DNA from: Nocardioides sp. AX2bis
Lineage (GTDB): Bacteria > Actinomycetota > Actinomycetes > Propionibacteriales > Nocardioidaceae
DNA length: 64,000 nt
NCBI RefSeq assembly: GCF_902506435.1
Contig: NZ_LR733215.1
Coordinates: forward strand, 1,504,544-1,568,543
Direction of reading: 5' to 3'
In this document: positions 1 through 10,594 of the stretch, in pieces
Numbering within the stretch: the stretch's first letter is position 1
How the letters are laid out: every line of letters begins with the position of its first letter
Notes under the pieces: generated by a model
What the model saw: only the letters and a program-made list of their open reading frames with translations
What the model was told of the DNA's origin: nothing
The model's database searches: none
Position numbers and translations under genes: made by a program

Positions 1-43
1 CCCCCTGACCCGCTCCACCCATCCCCACACCGGAGGCACCCCC

Positions 44-1228
44 ATGCGAGCACTCACCTTCCACGGCAAGCGCGACCTGCGCGTCGAGGACGTCCCCGAC
101 CCGCGCATCGAGCAGCCCACCGACGCCATCGTCGAGATCACCTCGACCGCGATCTGCGGCTCCGACCTGCACCTGATGGAGGTGCTCGGCCCGTTCATCA
201 ACACCGGCGACGTCCTCGGCCACGAGCCGATGGGCCGCGTGGTCGAGGTCGGCCCCGAGGCCGGGAACCTCAAGGTCGGCGACCGCGTCGTCGTGCCGTT
301 CAACATCTCCTGCGGGCACTGCTGGATGTGCCGCAAGGGCCTCTTCGCGCAGTGCGAGACCACCCAGAACAAGGCCACCGGCAAGGGCGCGAGCCTGTTC
401 GGCTACACCCAGCTCTACGGCGGCGTGCCCGGCGGCCAGGCCGAGCTCCTCCGCGTGCCGCAGGCGCAGTTCGGGCCGATCGTGGTGCCCTCCGACGCGC
501 CGGACGAGAAGTTCCTCTTCCTCTCCGACATCATCCCCACCGCCTGGCAGGCCGTGAAGTGGGCCGACGTCGAGGCCGGCAGCACCGTCGTGGTGCTCGG
601 GCTCGGCCCGGTCGGCCAGTTCGCCGCCCGGATCGCGCGCCACCTCGGCGCGGCGCGGGTGGTCGGCGTCGACCGGGTGCCCGAGCGGCTGGCGATGGCC
701 CAGCGCCACGGCATCGAGACCTTCGACGACTCCCGCGTCGACGACGTCGCCCCGGCGCTGCTCGACCTCTTCGACGGCCGCGGACCCGACGCGGTGGTCG
801 AGGCCGTCGGCATGGAGGCGCACGGCTCGCCCTTTGGCAAGGCCGCCCACGCCGTCGTCGGCGCCCTGCCGGACGCGCTCGCCGCGCCGATGGCCGACAA
901 GATGGCGCTGGACCGGATGGGGGCGCTGCACACCGCGATCAAGGCCGTACGCCGCGGCGGCACGGTGTCGGTCAGCGGCGTCTACGGCGGCGAGGTCGAC
1001 CCGATGCCGATGATGGAGATGTTCGACCGGGGCATCACGATGCGCTTCGGGCAGTGCCACGTGCGGCGCTGGATCGACGACATCATGCCGGTCGTGCTCG
1101 ACGACGCCGACCCGCTCGGCACCCTCGACATGACCACGCACCACGTGCCGCTCGAGCAGGCGCCGGCGGCGTACGACATGTTCCAGAAGAAGGAGGACGG
1201 CTGCATCAAGGTCGTCCTGAAGCCGTGA
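44..1228 (+). CDS. Zinc-dependent alcohol dehydrogenase (formaldehyde dehydrogenase-like MDR)
   Basis: This is a 394-residue medium-chain dehydrogenase that probably oxidises an alcohol or aldehyde with NAD(P). Visible features are the catalytic zinc region (Cys38-Gly-Ser-Asp, and His60-Glu61 in GHEP), a structural zinc cluster of four cysteines at 90, 93, 96 and 104 (CGHCWMCRKGLFAQC), and a Rossmann motif GLGPVGQFAA near residue 185. The length and the long insert before the C-terminus resemble glutathione-independent formaldehyde dehydrogenases. The exact substrate cannot be read from sequence. The ATG start follows a GGAGG ribosome binding site at about 32-36. The stop overlaps the GTG of the next gene by 4 bp, so the two genes are probably co-transcribed and translationally coupled. 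Confidence 0.9.
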   Translation: MRALTFHGKRDLRVEDVPDPRIEQPTDAIVEITSTAICGSDLHLMEVLGPFINTGDVLGHEPMGRVVEVGPEAGNLKVGDRVVVPFNISCGHCWMCRKGLFAQCETTQNKATGKGASLFGYTQLYGGVPGGQAELLRVPQAQFGPIVVPSDAPDEKFLFLSDIIPTAWQAVKWADVEAGSTVVVLGLGPVGQFAARIARHLGAARVVGVDRVPERLAMAQRHGIETFDDSRVDDVAPALLDLFDGRGPDAVVEAVGMEAHGSPFGKAAHAVVGALPDALAAPMADKMALDRMGALHTAIKAVRRGGTVSVSGVYGGEVDPMPMMEMFDRGITMRFGQCHVRRWIDDIMPVVLDDADPLGTLDMTTHHVPLEQAPAAYDMFQKKEDGCIKVVLKP

Positions 1229-2154
1229 CGGGCCCGCACCCGTCGCCGGGGTCGCGCCGCGACCCCGGTCCCGAGGGCCGGCGGGTCCTGGTGACCGGGG
1301 CGTCCTCCGGGATCGGGCGGGCCACCGCGCACCAGCTCGCCGCCCGTGGTGACCGGCTCCTGCTGGCCTCCCGCTCCGAGGACGTGCTGGGCGAGGTCGC
1401 CCGGGAGTGCACCGCCCGCGGGGCCGCCGACGTCCTGGTCGTGGCCACCGACGTGGCCGACCGGGCCCAGGTCGAGGCGGCGTTCCGCGCCGCCCACGAG
1501 CGGTGGAGCGGTCTCGACGGTGTCGTGCACGCCGCGGCCGTCGTGGCCTACGGCCGCTTCCACGACGTGCCGGCCGACGTCTTCGACGCGGTGATGACCA
1601 CCAACGTGCTCGGCACCGCCAACGTCGCCCGCGAGTCGCTGCGGCTCTTCGAGGACCAGCGGTCCGGGTCGCTGGTGCTGCTCGGGTCGGTGCTGGCCAA
1701 GATCGCCGCCCCGCTGATCAGCCCGTACGGCTCGAGCAAGGCCGCGGTGCACGCCCTGGCCCGCGCGATCCAGGTCGAGGCGCGCCGGATGCCCGGCGTC
1801 GAGGTCAGCATCGTCTCGCCGGGCGGGGTGGACACGCCGATCTACGACCAGGCCGCGAGCTACACCGGGCACCCCGGCCACCCGCCGCCGCCGGTCACCA
1901 CGCCGGAACGGGTCGCCGCGGCGTGCGTACGCGCGCTGGAGCGGCCCCGGCGCGACGTCAACGTCGGCGCCGCCAACGCGGTGATGGTGACCGGGTTCCG
2001 GGTGATGGCGCCGGTCTACGACCGGCTGGTCGGTCCGATGATGTCGCTGCTCGGCCAGGGCCGAGGGAGCGTGGCACCGGGTCCCGGCAACGTGCTGGAG
2101 CCGCGGCCCGCGCAGGAGACCGTACGCGGCCGCTGGCCGCACGTGTGGGGCTGA
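1225..2154 (+). CDS. SDR family oxidoreductase
   Basis: This 309-residue classical short-chain dehydrogenase/reductase shows the cofactor motif TGASSGIG at residues 24-31. The catalytic tetrad is complete: Asn127, Ser155, Tyr168 and Lys172 (SPYGSSK). A C-terminal extension of about 60 residues past the SDR core includes a hydrophobic stretch (PVYDRLVGPMMSLL), so membrane association is possible. The GTG start overlaps the stop of the alcohol dehydrogenase (GTGA), which defines a two-gene operon. The substrate is unknown. The pair could act sequentially on an alcohol and a ketone, but that is inference. The 3' end faces the convergent response regulator gene. Confidence 0.88.
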   Translation: MTGPHPSPGSRRDPGPEGRRVLVTGASSGIGRATAHQLAARGDRLLLASRSEDVLGEVARECTARGAADVLVVATDVADRAQVEAAFRAAHERWSGLDGVVHAAAVVAYGRFHDVPADVFDAVMTTNVLGTANVARESLRLFEDQRSGSLVLLGSVLAKIAAPLISPYGSSKAAVHALARAIQVEARRMPGVEVSIVSPGGVDTPIYDQAASYTGHPGHPPPPVTTPERVAAACVRALERPRRDVNVGAANAVMVTGFRVMAPVYDRLVGPMMSLLGQGRGSVAPGPGNVLEPRPAQETVRGRWPHVWG

Positions 2155-2317
2155 GCCCGAGCGAGACCCCGAGCGCGTGGGGGTTGCCCGGGGCCTCGCA
2201 GCACCGGCCCCGATGGGGGTGGGACACGGCGCCGTCGAGGATCTTGCGGCACCGCCCGGCCCGGGTCAACTACCGCCCGGCGTGTCCTGGGTCTCGGGAC
2301 CCTCGGACCGGCACGGG

Positions 2318-2977
2318 TCAGCGGTCCCGGGCGTCCGAGCGGTCCAGGACGCGGTGCTCGGTCCGGCCCTCGAAGCCGTTCGACATCGCCCAGATCACGG
2401 CCTGGGGCCGGGTGGTGACGCCGATCTTGCGGTAGGCCGAGCGGATGTAGGTCTTGACGGTGTTGATGCCGATGTAGGCGCGCTGGGAGATCTCGACGTT
2501 GCTCAGGCCCTCGCAGATCAGCGCCAGCACCTCGGACTCGCGCGGGCTCAGGCCGTGCTCGTCGCCGGGCCAGCGACCCAGGACCGGGGCGTCCTCCGGG
2601 TCCTCCGCCCCCTCGGGCAGGACGCGCTCGCCGCGGTGGACCCGCTCGATGGCCTCGACCAGCTCGTCGGCGGAGACCGTCTTGGCGACGTAGCCGTCGG
2701 CGCCGGCCTCCACCGCGGCCCGGACCTGACGGGGGTCGGTGTCCCAGCTGAAGACCACGCGCCGGGGCGCTCCCGGTCCGCGGTGGGGGCGCGGGTCGCC
2801 CATCGGCTGCTCCGGGTTGCCGAAGGTGTCGTGCAGGACGACGTCGACGCCGCCGGTCACCGAGGAGCCGAGCGCCACCTCGGTCACCCGCACCCGGTCG
2901 GCGTACGGCTCCAGGACCGCACGCACGCCGGCGACCACCAGCGGGTAGTCGTTGACGACGGCCAGGGTGACGGGCAT
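2318..2977 (-). CDS. NarL/LuxR-type response regulator (orphan)
   Basis: This 219-residue protein has an N-terminal receiver domain (Asn9-Asp10 acidic pocket, likely phospho-acceptor Asp50 in VLHDT, Lys99 in AKT) and a C-terminal LuxR helix-turn-helix (LSPRESEVLALICEGLSN followed by GINTVKTYIRSAYRKIGV). The ATG at 2977 is preceded by an AGAGG-type ribosome binding site and opens directly into the receiver fold; longer starts add unrelated sequence. No histidine kinase gene is adjacent. The protein is very similar to the product of 7339-8004, especially in the DNA-binding half, so the two look like a local duplication with possibly overlapping targets. Confidence 0.9.
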   Translation of the reverse strand: MPVTLAVVNDYPLVVAGVRAVLEPYADRVRVTEVALGSSVTGGVDVVLHDTFGNPEQPMGDPRPHRGPGAPRRVVFSWDTDPRQVRAAVEAGADGYVAKTVSADELVEAIERVHRGERVLPEGAEDPEDAPVLGRWPGDEHGLSPRESEVLALICEGLSNVEISQRAYIGINTVKTYIRSAYRKIGVTTRPQAVIWAMSNGFEGRTEHRVLDRSDARDR

Positions 2978-3111
2978 GGGTGAACCTCTCGGGTCGTGCC
3001 CCCAGGGACCGAGATGTCCTGCGGGCGGCCCGATCCTAGATCGCCGGGTCGCACGACGACATCGTGCGCCGGAGGCGGCGCTGGCCGGACGCGACGGTGG
3101 TCGGACGCAGC

Positions 3112-3144
3112 GGTGGCCGGCCCCTGCGTGAGGGACCGGCCACC
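3112..3144 (-). terminator. Probable terminator hairpin after katE
   Basis: A 9-bp perfect stem (3112-3120 with 3136-3144) continues inward through a further CCCT/AGGG pairing. It lies 36 bp beyond the catalase stop codon. There is no T-run, which is common for actinobacterial terminators. It also lies between two minus-strand genes, so it would separate katE from the response regulator gene. Confidence 0.55.
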
Positions 3145-3179
3145 GGTCTGCGGGGAGCGGGCCCGCGGCCCGCCCGGTG

Positions 3180-5393
<2,214 letters not shown>

Positions 5394-5582
5394 CGGGCTC
5401 CTTGTGTGGGGGCGCCAAGGACACCGCCGGGCGGCCGTGCGGGCGCGCTGCGGTGTCGGTGGGCAGGGTGGGGACGGAGGTCGCCGGGCGCGCCGTGGAA
5501 CGGGTGCGCGGGGGGCGTACGCCTCACTGTGCCCGGCCCGAGGGGGGCTCGTGATCCCTCCCCGGGGGTGGCAGCCTCCCGC

Positions 5583-5648
5583 CGAGGTGGCGCTTGCGGA
5601 CAGCCGAGATGACGCTTGCGGCGCATCGAGATGACAGTTGCGGACAGG
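5583..5648 (+). repeat. 22-bp tandem repeat, three units (family A)
   Basis: Three head-to-tail units of exactly 22 bp occur at 5583-5604, 5605-5626 and 5627-5648. They share the core CGAGATGACGCTTGCGG with variation at a few bases. The same unit recurs at 18300-18451, 21018-21083 and 22565-22630. Three of the four loci have exactly three units. Confidence 0.85.
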
Positions 5649-5675
5649 TACGTCGGGAGGCCGCTCGATGTTACT

Positions 5676-5689
5676 GAACGTTTGATCGA
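5676..5689. promoter_or_regulatory. Weak LexA-box-like motif upstream of DUF222-HNH gene
   Basis: GAAC-N4-GATCGA at this position resembles the actinobacterial SOS box (TCGAAC-N4-GTTCGA) with mismatches, inside the AT-rich segment before the gene at 5774. It is much weaker than the box at 40884. It is listed mainly because the two downstream genes belong to the same family. Confidence 0.3.
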
Positions 5690-5773
5690 ATGTATCTGTC
5701 CTGGGTGGGGATAACCGCCTCTGACCTGTGGAAACAGTCCAGGGCTGTCGGTGGCGAGTGCTTGGATTGATCC

Positions 5774-7045
5774 ATGGCCACCATCAAGGACACCACCACC
5801 GGGCACCCCGTCCCGTGCGGTGTCCGCGCGCTGTCGGCGAGCGTGACGGCGTTGGCGGAGAGGTCGTTGTTCGCGTTGGACGCCGCCACCACCCGCGACA
5901 CCATCCATGCGCAGGCGGTCCTGGAATCCAAGGTCGCCTCTTACAAGCTCGCCGTCCTCGCCCACGCCGACCAGGTCACCGTCGGCGCTGACACCGGGTG
6001 CACCTCGACCGGTGTCTGGGCCGCCAACGCCACCCGGTCCCGCAAGAATGTGTGTGCGGCCCAGGTGAAGCTAGCGACCGCGTTGGGGTCCCGGTGGCAC
6101 CGTGTGCGCGACGCGCTCGCTGCCGGGGTCATGAACCCCGAACAGGTCCGCGTGGTGGTGAACGCGTTGGAGGACCTCCCCGAGGACCTCGACACGGGGT
6201 TGGTGGTGCAGGCCGAAGAAGCGCTGGTCGGGTACGCCGCGGACTTCGACCCCGTCGTGCTCCAGCAGCTCGGAACCCACATCCTGACCCTGATCGCACC
6301 CGAGGTCGGGGAAGAGATCGACCGCAAGAGGCTCGAGGCAGCCGAGGCGAAGGCGGCGCAGAAGCGGCGGTTGACGCTGTCCTTCGACGGCCACGGCTCC
6401 GCTCACGGACGGTTCACCATCCCCGAGGTCCAGGGCAAGATGCTGCAGAAGCTCCTGCACGGCTTCGCCGCCCCCGGCCACGTCAACTGCACCCCCGATG
6501 AGTCAGGGGAGAAGCGGGAATGGGTCAGGGGCCGGCCGGGTCCGCAGAAGCTCGGGGAAGCGTTCTGCGAGCTGATCGAGAACTACCCCCGCGACAACGC
6601 CCCCAAGCTCGGACGCACCGACGGCACCTTCATCGCCACCACCACCTTCGAGCTCCTGACGACCGCGCTCGGGACCGCCACGTTGGACGACGGCACACCG
6701 ATGACCGCCGCGCAGGCGATGCGGCTGGCGTGTGAGGCGCGGATCATCCCCGTGGTCCTCGGCGGCAACGGTGAGGTCCTCCACCAGGGCAAGGCCCGAC
6801 GCAAGTACACCGCTGCGCAGACCTACGCCATGCACGCCCGGGACAAGTCCTGCACCGCCAAGGGCTGCGACTGGCCACCGGGGCTGTGTCACGCCCACCA
6901 CGACACGATGTTCTCCAAGGGTGGGAAGACGGACATCGAGGACGGACGGCTGCTCTGTCCGCACCACCACGCCCGGGCCCACGACCCCGCCTACGACATG
7001 ACCATCCACTCCGACAACAAGGTCACCTTCCACCGGCGGACGTAG
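5774..7045 (+). CDS. DUF222 / HNH endonuclease-domain protein (13E12 family)
   Basis: This 423-residue protein has an N-terminal helical DUF222 region (about residues 15-310) and a C-terminal HNH nuclease-like module (about 345-410). The module has a CxxxxC pair (CTAKGC), HAHHD, and a final LLCPHHHARAHD. This is the architecture of mycobacterial 13E12-repeat proteins, which are present in several copies in many actinobacteria and whose cellular role is unresolved. The nuclease residues look intact. A second, longer and divergent member lies at 39306-40868. The ATG start is at 5774. Downstream come five 45-bp repeats rather than another gene. Confidence 0.88.
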   Translation: MATIKDTTTGHPVPCGVRALSASVTALAERSLFALDAATTRDTIHAQAVLESKVASYKLAVLAHADQVTVGADTGCTSTGVWAANATRSRKNVCAAQVKLATALGSRWHRVRDALAAGVMNPEQVRVVVNALEDLPEDLDTGLVVQAEEALVGYAADFDPVVLQQLGTHILTLIAPEVGEEIDRKRLEAAEAKAAQKRRLTLSFDGHGSAHGRFTIPEVQGKMLQKLLHGFAAPGHVNCTPDESGEKREWVRGRPGPQKLGEAFCELIENYPRDNAPKLGRTDGTFIATTTFELLTTALGTATLDDGTPMTAAQAMRLACEARIIPVVLGGNGEVLHQGKARRKYTAAQTYAMHARDKSCTAKGCDWPPGLCHAHHDTMFSKGGKTDIEDGRLLCPHHHARAHDPAYDMTIHSDNKVTFHRRT

Positions 7046-7068
7046 GCCGATCTGTTCGGCGTACCGGG

Positions 7069-7312
7069 TCTCGTGACGCTCGCTTCGCTCGCTCCTCGAC
7101 CACCGGATCGGCGCGCCCTCGACCACCGGGCCTGGTCTCGTGACGCTCGCTTCGCTCGCTCCTCGACCACCGGGGCCTGGTCTCGTGACGCTCGCTGCGC
7201 TCGCTCCTCGACCACCGGGGCCTGGTCTCGTGACGCTCGCTGCGCTCGCTCCTCGACCACCGGGGCCTGGTCTCGTGACGCTCGCTGCGCTCGCTCCTCG
7301 ACCACCGGGGCG
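7069..7312 (+). repeat. 45-bp tandem repeat, about five units (family B)
   Basis: TCTCGTGACGCTCGCT begins at 7069, 7136, 7181, 7226 and 7271. The last four are spaced exactly 45 bp apart, and each unit ends in CTCCTCGACCACCGG. Because 45 is divisible by three, every frame stays open across the array, which creates spurious repeat-peptide reading frames on both strands. Inverted copies occur at 36101-36215. Confidence 0.9.
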
Positions 7313-7338
7313 CCGGGGCACCGCGCTGGCCGCGAGCG

Positions 7339-8004
7339 TCAGCTCGGCTGGTGGCGGGTGGGGGCGGGGTCGAGGACGCGGTGCTCGCGGCCGGGCTCGA
7401 AGCCGTGCGACATCGCCCAGATGACGGCCTGCGGGCGCGTGGTGACGCCGATCTTGCGGTAGGCCGAGCGGATGTAGGTCTTGATGGTGTTGATCCCGAG
7501 GTAGGCGCGCTCGGAGATCTGCTGGTTGCTGAGCCCCTGGCAGATCAGCGCCACCACCTCGGACTCACGACCGCTGAGCCCGTGCTCGTCGCCGGGCCAC
7601 CGGCCGAGGGCGGCGGTCTCGTCGGTCGGTGCGATCGCGACGGGAACGACCCGTACGCCCCGGTGGACCTGCTCGACGGCCTCCACCAGCTCGGCGGCGG
7701 TGACCGACTTGAAGACGTAGCCGTCGACGTCGCCGGCCATGGCCTTGCGCACCTGGTCGGCGTGGGTGTCCCAGCTGAAGACCACCAGCTTGGCGTCGGT
7801 CCACCCCATCGCGCGGCGGGGGTCGGGGGAGCGGCCGTCGGCGTTGCCGAAGGTGTCCTGCAGGACGACGTCGACCGGGGTCACGACGGGGGTGTTGACG
7901 TCGAGCTCGGCGACGAGCACGCGCGCCTCGTACGGCTCGAGCACGGCGCGGAGGCCCGCCACCACCAGGGGGTAGTCGTTGACCACGGCGATCGTGAGGG
8001 GCAT
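7339..8004 (-). CDS. NarL/LuxR-type response regulator (orphan, paralogue of 2318-2977)
   Basis: This 221-residue protein has a receiver domain (Asn9-Asp10, Asp50 in VLQDT, Lys in FKSVTAAEL) and a LuxR helix-turn-helix (GRESEVVALICQGLSN, INTIKTYIRSAYRKIGV). It matches the regulator at 2318-2977 almost residue for residue in the first 25 positions and in the recognition helix, and diverges mainly in the middle of the receiver. The ATG at 8004 has an AAGGAC ribosome binding site 6-7 nt upstream. No partner kinase is adjacent. The first four residues and the QAVIWAM C-terminal segment are nearly shared, so a gene duplication is the simplest explanation. Confidence 0.9.
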   Translation of the reverse strand: MPLTIAVVNDYPLVVAGLRAVLEPYEARVLVAELDVNTPVVTPVDVVLQDTFGNADGRSPDPRRAMGWTDAKLVVFSWDTHADQVRKAMAGDVDGYVFKSVTAAELVEAVEQVHRGVRVVPVAIAPTDETAALGRWPGDEHGLSGRESEVVALICQGLSNQQISERAYLGINTIKTYIRSAYRKIGVTTRPQAVIWAMSHGFEPGREHRVLDPAPTRHQPS

Positions 8005-8173
8005 CGGACGTCCTTGCTCGATCAGCTGCGGTGGCTCGCGCTGGTTTGCACGACCGGGTACCCCCGGGCAGGTGGCTCCAGTCTAGGCGCCTGTCTGATG
8101 GGGTTGATCCACCAGGACGAACGGCTCGACCGGGCGTCAGGACGACCGAACCGCACACGAGGAGCCGAGCCCC

Positions 8174-8608
8174 ATGAGCACGAACGAGCGCCGGATCGAT
8201 GCGACCCCCGACGAGGTCTGGGCGGTCCTCGCGGACGGGTGGCTCTACCCGCTGTGGGTCGTGGGAGCCACCCGGATGCGGGAGGTCGAGCCGGACTGGC
8301 CGGCGAGGGGGTCCCGGATCTTCCACTCCGTGGGCGCCTGGCCCCTGGTGATCGACGACAGCACCTCGGTCGTGGAGTCCGTGCCCGCGGTGCACCTCAC
8401 GCTGCGGGCCCGCGCCTGGCCGGGTGGCGAGGCGACGGTCGTGATCGACCTCGAGGCTGTGGACGGACAGACCCTGATCCGCATCCAGGAGGACGTCGCG
8501 AGCGGACCGGGACGGCTCGTGCCGCCGCCCGTGCGGCACCTGCAGCTGAAGTGGCGCAACACCGAGACGCTGCGGCGTCTCGCGCTCGTCGTCGAGGGCC
8601 GCCGATGA
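8174..8608 (+). CDS. SRPBCC / polyketide cyclase-like protein
   Basis: This 144-residue protein has the START/SRPBCC pattern: a short N-terminal strand that leads into ATPDEVWAVLADGWLYPLW, a central beta-rich section and a long C-terminal helix (LKWRNTETLRRLALVVEG). Such proteins bind hydrophobic ligands in a helix-grip fold; the ligand here is unknown. The ATG has a GAGGAG ribosome binding site. The stop overlaps the start of the FAD-dependent oxidoreductase by 4 bp (ATGA), so the two are translated from one message and may act on the same lipophilic substrate (inference). Confidence 0.85.
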   Translation: MSTNERRIDATPDEVWAVLADGWLYPLWVVGATRMREVEPDWPARGSRIFHSVGAWPLVIDDSTSVVESVPAVHLTLRARAWPGGEATVVIDLEAVDGQTLIRIQEDVASGPGRLVPPPVRHLQLKWRNTETLRRLALVVEGRR

Positions 8609-10251
8609 GCGGCGCGGGTGGCAGGACCGCGTACGACGCCGTGGTGGTCGGTGCCGGCCCCAACGGCCTGGTCGCGGCCAACCACCTGGCCGACGCGGGC
8701 TGGTCGGTGCTGGTGCTGGAGGAGCAGCCCGACGCCGGGGGCGCGGTGCGCAGCGACCGGGAGCTGGACCCCGACTTCGTGCACGACACCTTCAGTGCCT
8801 TCTACCCGTTGGCCCTGGCCTCGGCCGCGGTCGTCGACCTGCGCCTGGAGGACCACGGCCTGGAGTGGGCGCACGCCCCGGCCGTCCTCGGCCACGTCAT
8901 GTCCGACGGGCGGTGGGCCCTGCTGCACCGCGACCGGCACGTCACCGCGGGCCTGCTCGACGACCTCGAGCCGGGCGACGGGGAGGCCTGGCTGGAGCTC
9001 TGCGCGACCTGGGACCGGATCGGCGGCCAGCTCGTCGAGGCGCTGACCTCGCCCTTCCCGCCGCTGGGCACGGCCGCCCGGCTGCTGCGGGCGCTGCCGG
9101 GGGCCGGCGGCCTGGACCTGGTGCGGACCCTGCTCACGCCGGCCGCCTCGATCGCGCGGCACCGGTTCCGCGGGGAGGCGCCGGGCCTGCTGCTGTCGGG
9201 CAACGCCGGCCACGCGGACCTGCCGCTGGACTCCCCGGGCTCCGGCGTCTTCGGCCTGCTGATGACGATGCTCGGCCAGACCGTCGGGTTCCCGGTGCCG
9301 GTCGGTGGCGCGGGTGAGCTCAGCGCTGCCCTGGTGCGGCGCCTCGAGTCGCGCGGCGGCGAGGTGCGGACCGGGGCGGCCGTCGACCACGTCGTGGTGG
9401 CCGACGGGCGTGCCGTCGCCGTGACCACGCGGGACGGGCAGCGGTACGACGCACGCCGCGCCGTGCTCGCGGCCGTCTCCGCGCCCGCGCTGTTCGAGCA
9501 CCTCCTGGACCCCGCGGACGTCCCGCCCCGGGTGTCGCGCGGGATGCCCGCGTTCGAGCTGGACCCCGGCACGGTCAAGGTCGACTGGGCCCTCGACGGG
9601 CCGGTCCCGTGGGCGAGCACCCCGGCGTACGCCCCGGGCACCGTCCACGTCGGCGACTCCGTCGCGCAGATGACCGAGGCCATGTCGCAGGTCGGGGCCG
9701 GCAGCATCCCGGCCGCGCCGTTCATGCTGACCGGGCAGATGACCACGAGCGACCCCACGCGCTCACCGGCGGGCACCGAGTCGTTCTGGGCCTACACGCA
9801 CGTCCCCCAGCCGGGCCAGACGCGCGGTGACGCCGGCGGGGACGGCCTGGCCGGCCGGTGGGACCGCGACGAGTGCGAGCGGTTCGCGGACCGGATGCAG
9901 GCCCGGATGGAGGCCGTCGCCCCCGGGTTCGGCGACCGGGTGCGGGTGCGGCGGGTGCTGGGGCCGCACGAGCTGCAGGCACGGGACGCGAACCTGATCG
10001 GTGGTGCGCTGAACGGCGGGACCTCGCAGCTGCACCAGGAGCTCTTCTTCCGCCCGGTCCCCGGCATGCTCGGCCGGCCGGGCACCGGCGTACGCGGCCT
10101 GTTCCTGGCCTCGTCGTCGGCCCACCCCGGCGGCGGGGTGCACGGGGCCGCCGGTGCCAACGCCGCGCGCGCCGCGCTGGCGCACCATCCGCTGGAGGGG
10201 GCGGCCCGCCGGGTCCGGCAGGTCGCTGGGCGGCGGGGCGACCGGCGTTGA
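8605..10251 (+). CDS. FAD-dependent oxidoreductase, phytoene desaturase/PYROXD2-like
   Basis: This 548-residue flavoprotein has an N-terminal dinucleotide-binding motif (VVVGAGPNGLVAANHL, residues 13-28) followed by the conserved EEQPDAGGAVRS segment typical of CrtI/PYROXD2-type amine-oxidase-fold enzymes. A C-terminal FAD-binding segment (GLFLASSSAHPGGGVHG) completes the cofactor site. No carotenoid genes are nearby, so a general dehydrogenase or isomerase role is more likely than carotenoid synthesis. The start overlaps the SRPBCC gene by 4 bp. I chose the ATG at 8605 because the upstream in-frame sequence is antisense to a response regulator and lacks family features. Confidence 0.88.
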   Translation: MSGAGGRTAYDAVVVGAGPNGLVAANHLADAGWSVLVLEEQPDAGGAVRSDRELDPDFVHDTFSAFYPLALASAAVVDLRLEDHGLEWAHAPAVLGHVMSDGRWALLHRDRHVTAGLLDDLEPGDGEAWLELCATWDRIGGQLVEALTSPFPPLGTAARLLRALPGAGGLDLVRTLLTPAASIARHRFRGEAPGLLLSGNAGHADLPLDSPGSGVFGLLMTMLGQTVGFPVPVGGAGELSAALVRRLESRGGEVRTGAAVDHVVVADGRAVAVTTRDGQRYDARRAVLAAVSAPALFEHLLDPADVPPRVSRGMPAFELDPGTVKVDWALDGPVPWASTPAYAPGTVHVGDSVAQMTEAMSQVGAGSIPAAPFMLTGQMTTSDPTRSPAGTESFWAYTHVPQPGQTRGDAGGDGLAGRWDRDECERFADRMQARMEAVAPGFGDRVRVRRVLGPHELQARDANLIGGALNGGTSQLHQELFFRPVPGMLGRPGTGVRGLFLASSSAHPGGGVHGAAGANAARAALAHHPLEGAARRVRQVAGRRGDRR

Positions 10252-10285
10252 ACCACCGGGGGCCGGGGTGCCAGAATCCCGCGTC

Positions 10286-10582
10286 GTGAGCTTCGTCCCC
10301 ATCGACCCGACCAGTGCCGTGGACGCCGTCGTCCTGCCCCTGAGTCACGACGAGGCCCTGGTGCTCCTGGACTGGCTGGTCAACCTGGACCTCGAGGCCG
10401 TGCCGGTCCGGCACCCCGCCGAGAAGCAGGCCCTGCTCGAGCTGCTGCTGCGCCTCGACGCCCAGGTCGCCCCGGCCACGCTGACCGAGGCCGACGTGGA
10501 GAGCGCGCGACGCCGGCTCGGTCAGGTGCAGCCCGAGATCGACCGGGCCGCCGACCGGCGCGAGACCGGCACCGACGGCTGA
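10286..10582 (+). CDS. Small hypothetical protein
   Basis: This is a 98-residue acidic, leucine-rich protein that I do not recognise. It is predicted mostly helical (SHDEALVLLDWLVNLDLEA, then KQALLELLLRLDAQV) and has no signal peptide, membrane helix or cysteines. The GTG at 10286 starts a compact protein; an upstream extension would overlap the end of the flavoprotein gene. A CAGAAT hexamer lies 8 nt before the GTG and could be a -10 element for a leaderless transcript. The gene converges on the epimerase gene 12 bp downstream. Confidence 0.65.
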   Translation: MSFVPIDPTSAVDAVVLPLSHDEALVLLDWLVNLDLEAVPVRHPAEKQALLELLLRLDAQVAPATLTEADVESARRRLGQVQPEIDRAADRRETGTDG

Positions 10583-10594
10583 GGCCGCACCGGG

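Larger units (their letters stand above)
5394..5773. other. 380-bp divergent intergenic region between katE and DUF222-HNH gene
   Basis: No convincing coding frame is visible. The katE-proximal half is GC-rich and presumably holds the katE promoter and leader. The middle carries three 22-bp repeat units. The part from about 5668 to 5770 is clearly more AT-rich than the surroundings and contains a LexA-like motif, so it probably holds the promoter of the HNH gene. Confidence 0.6.

Noticed and set aside
2281..2310. Terminator hairpin between the SDR and response regulator genes
   Set aside because: GGGTC-TCGG-GACCC is only a 5-bp stem; too weak to call in this GC content.
5774..7045. Mobile-element transposase or homing nuclease status for the DUF222-HNH genes
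   Set aside because: They have no terminal inverted repeats or target duplications and match the chromosomal 13E12-type family, so I annotate them as ordinary genes although they may have spread by recombination.
7069..7312. Repeat-peptide protein (VVEERAQRASRD units) in the 45-bp array
   Set aside because: The repeat length is a multiple of three so all frames are open; there is no start context, no signal of selection, and the same repeat occurs inverted elsewhere between genes.
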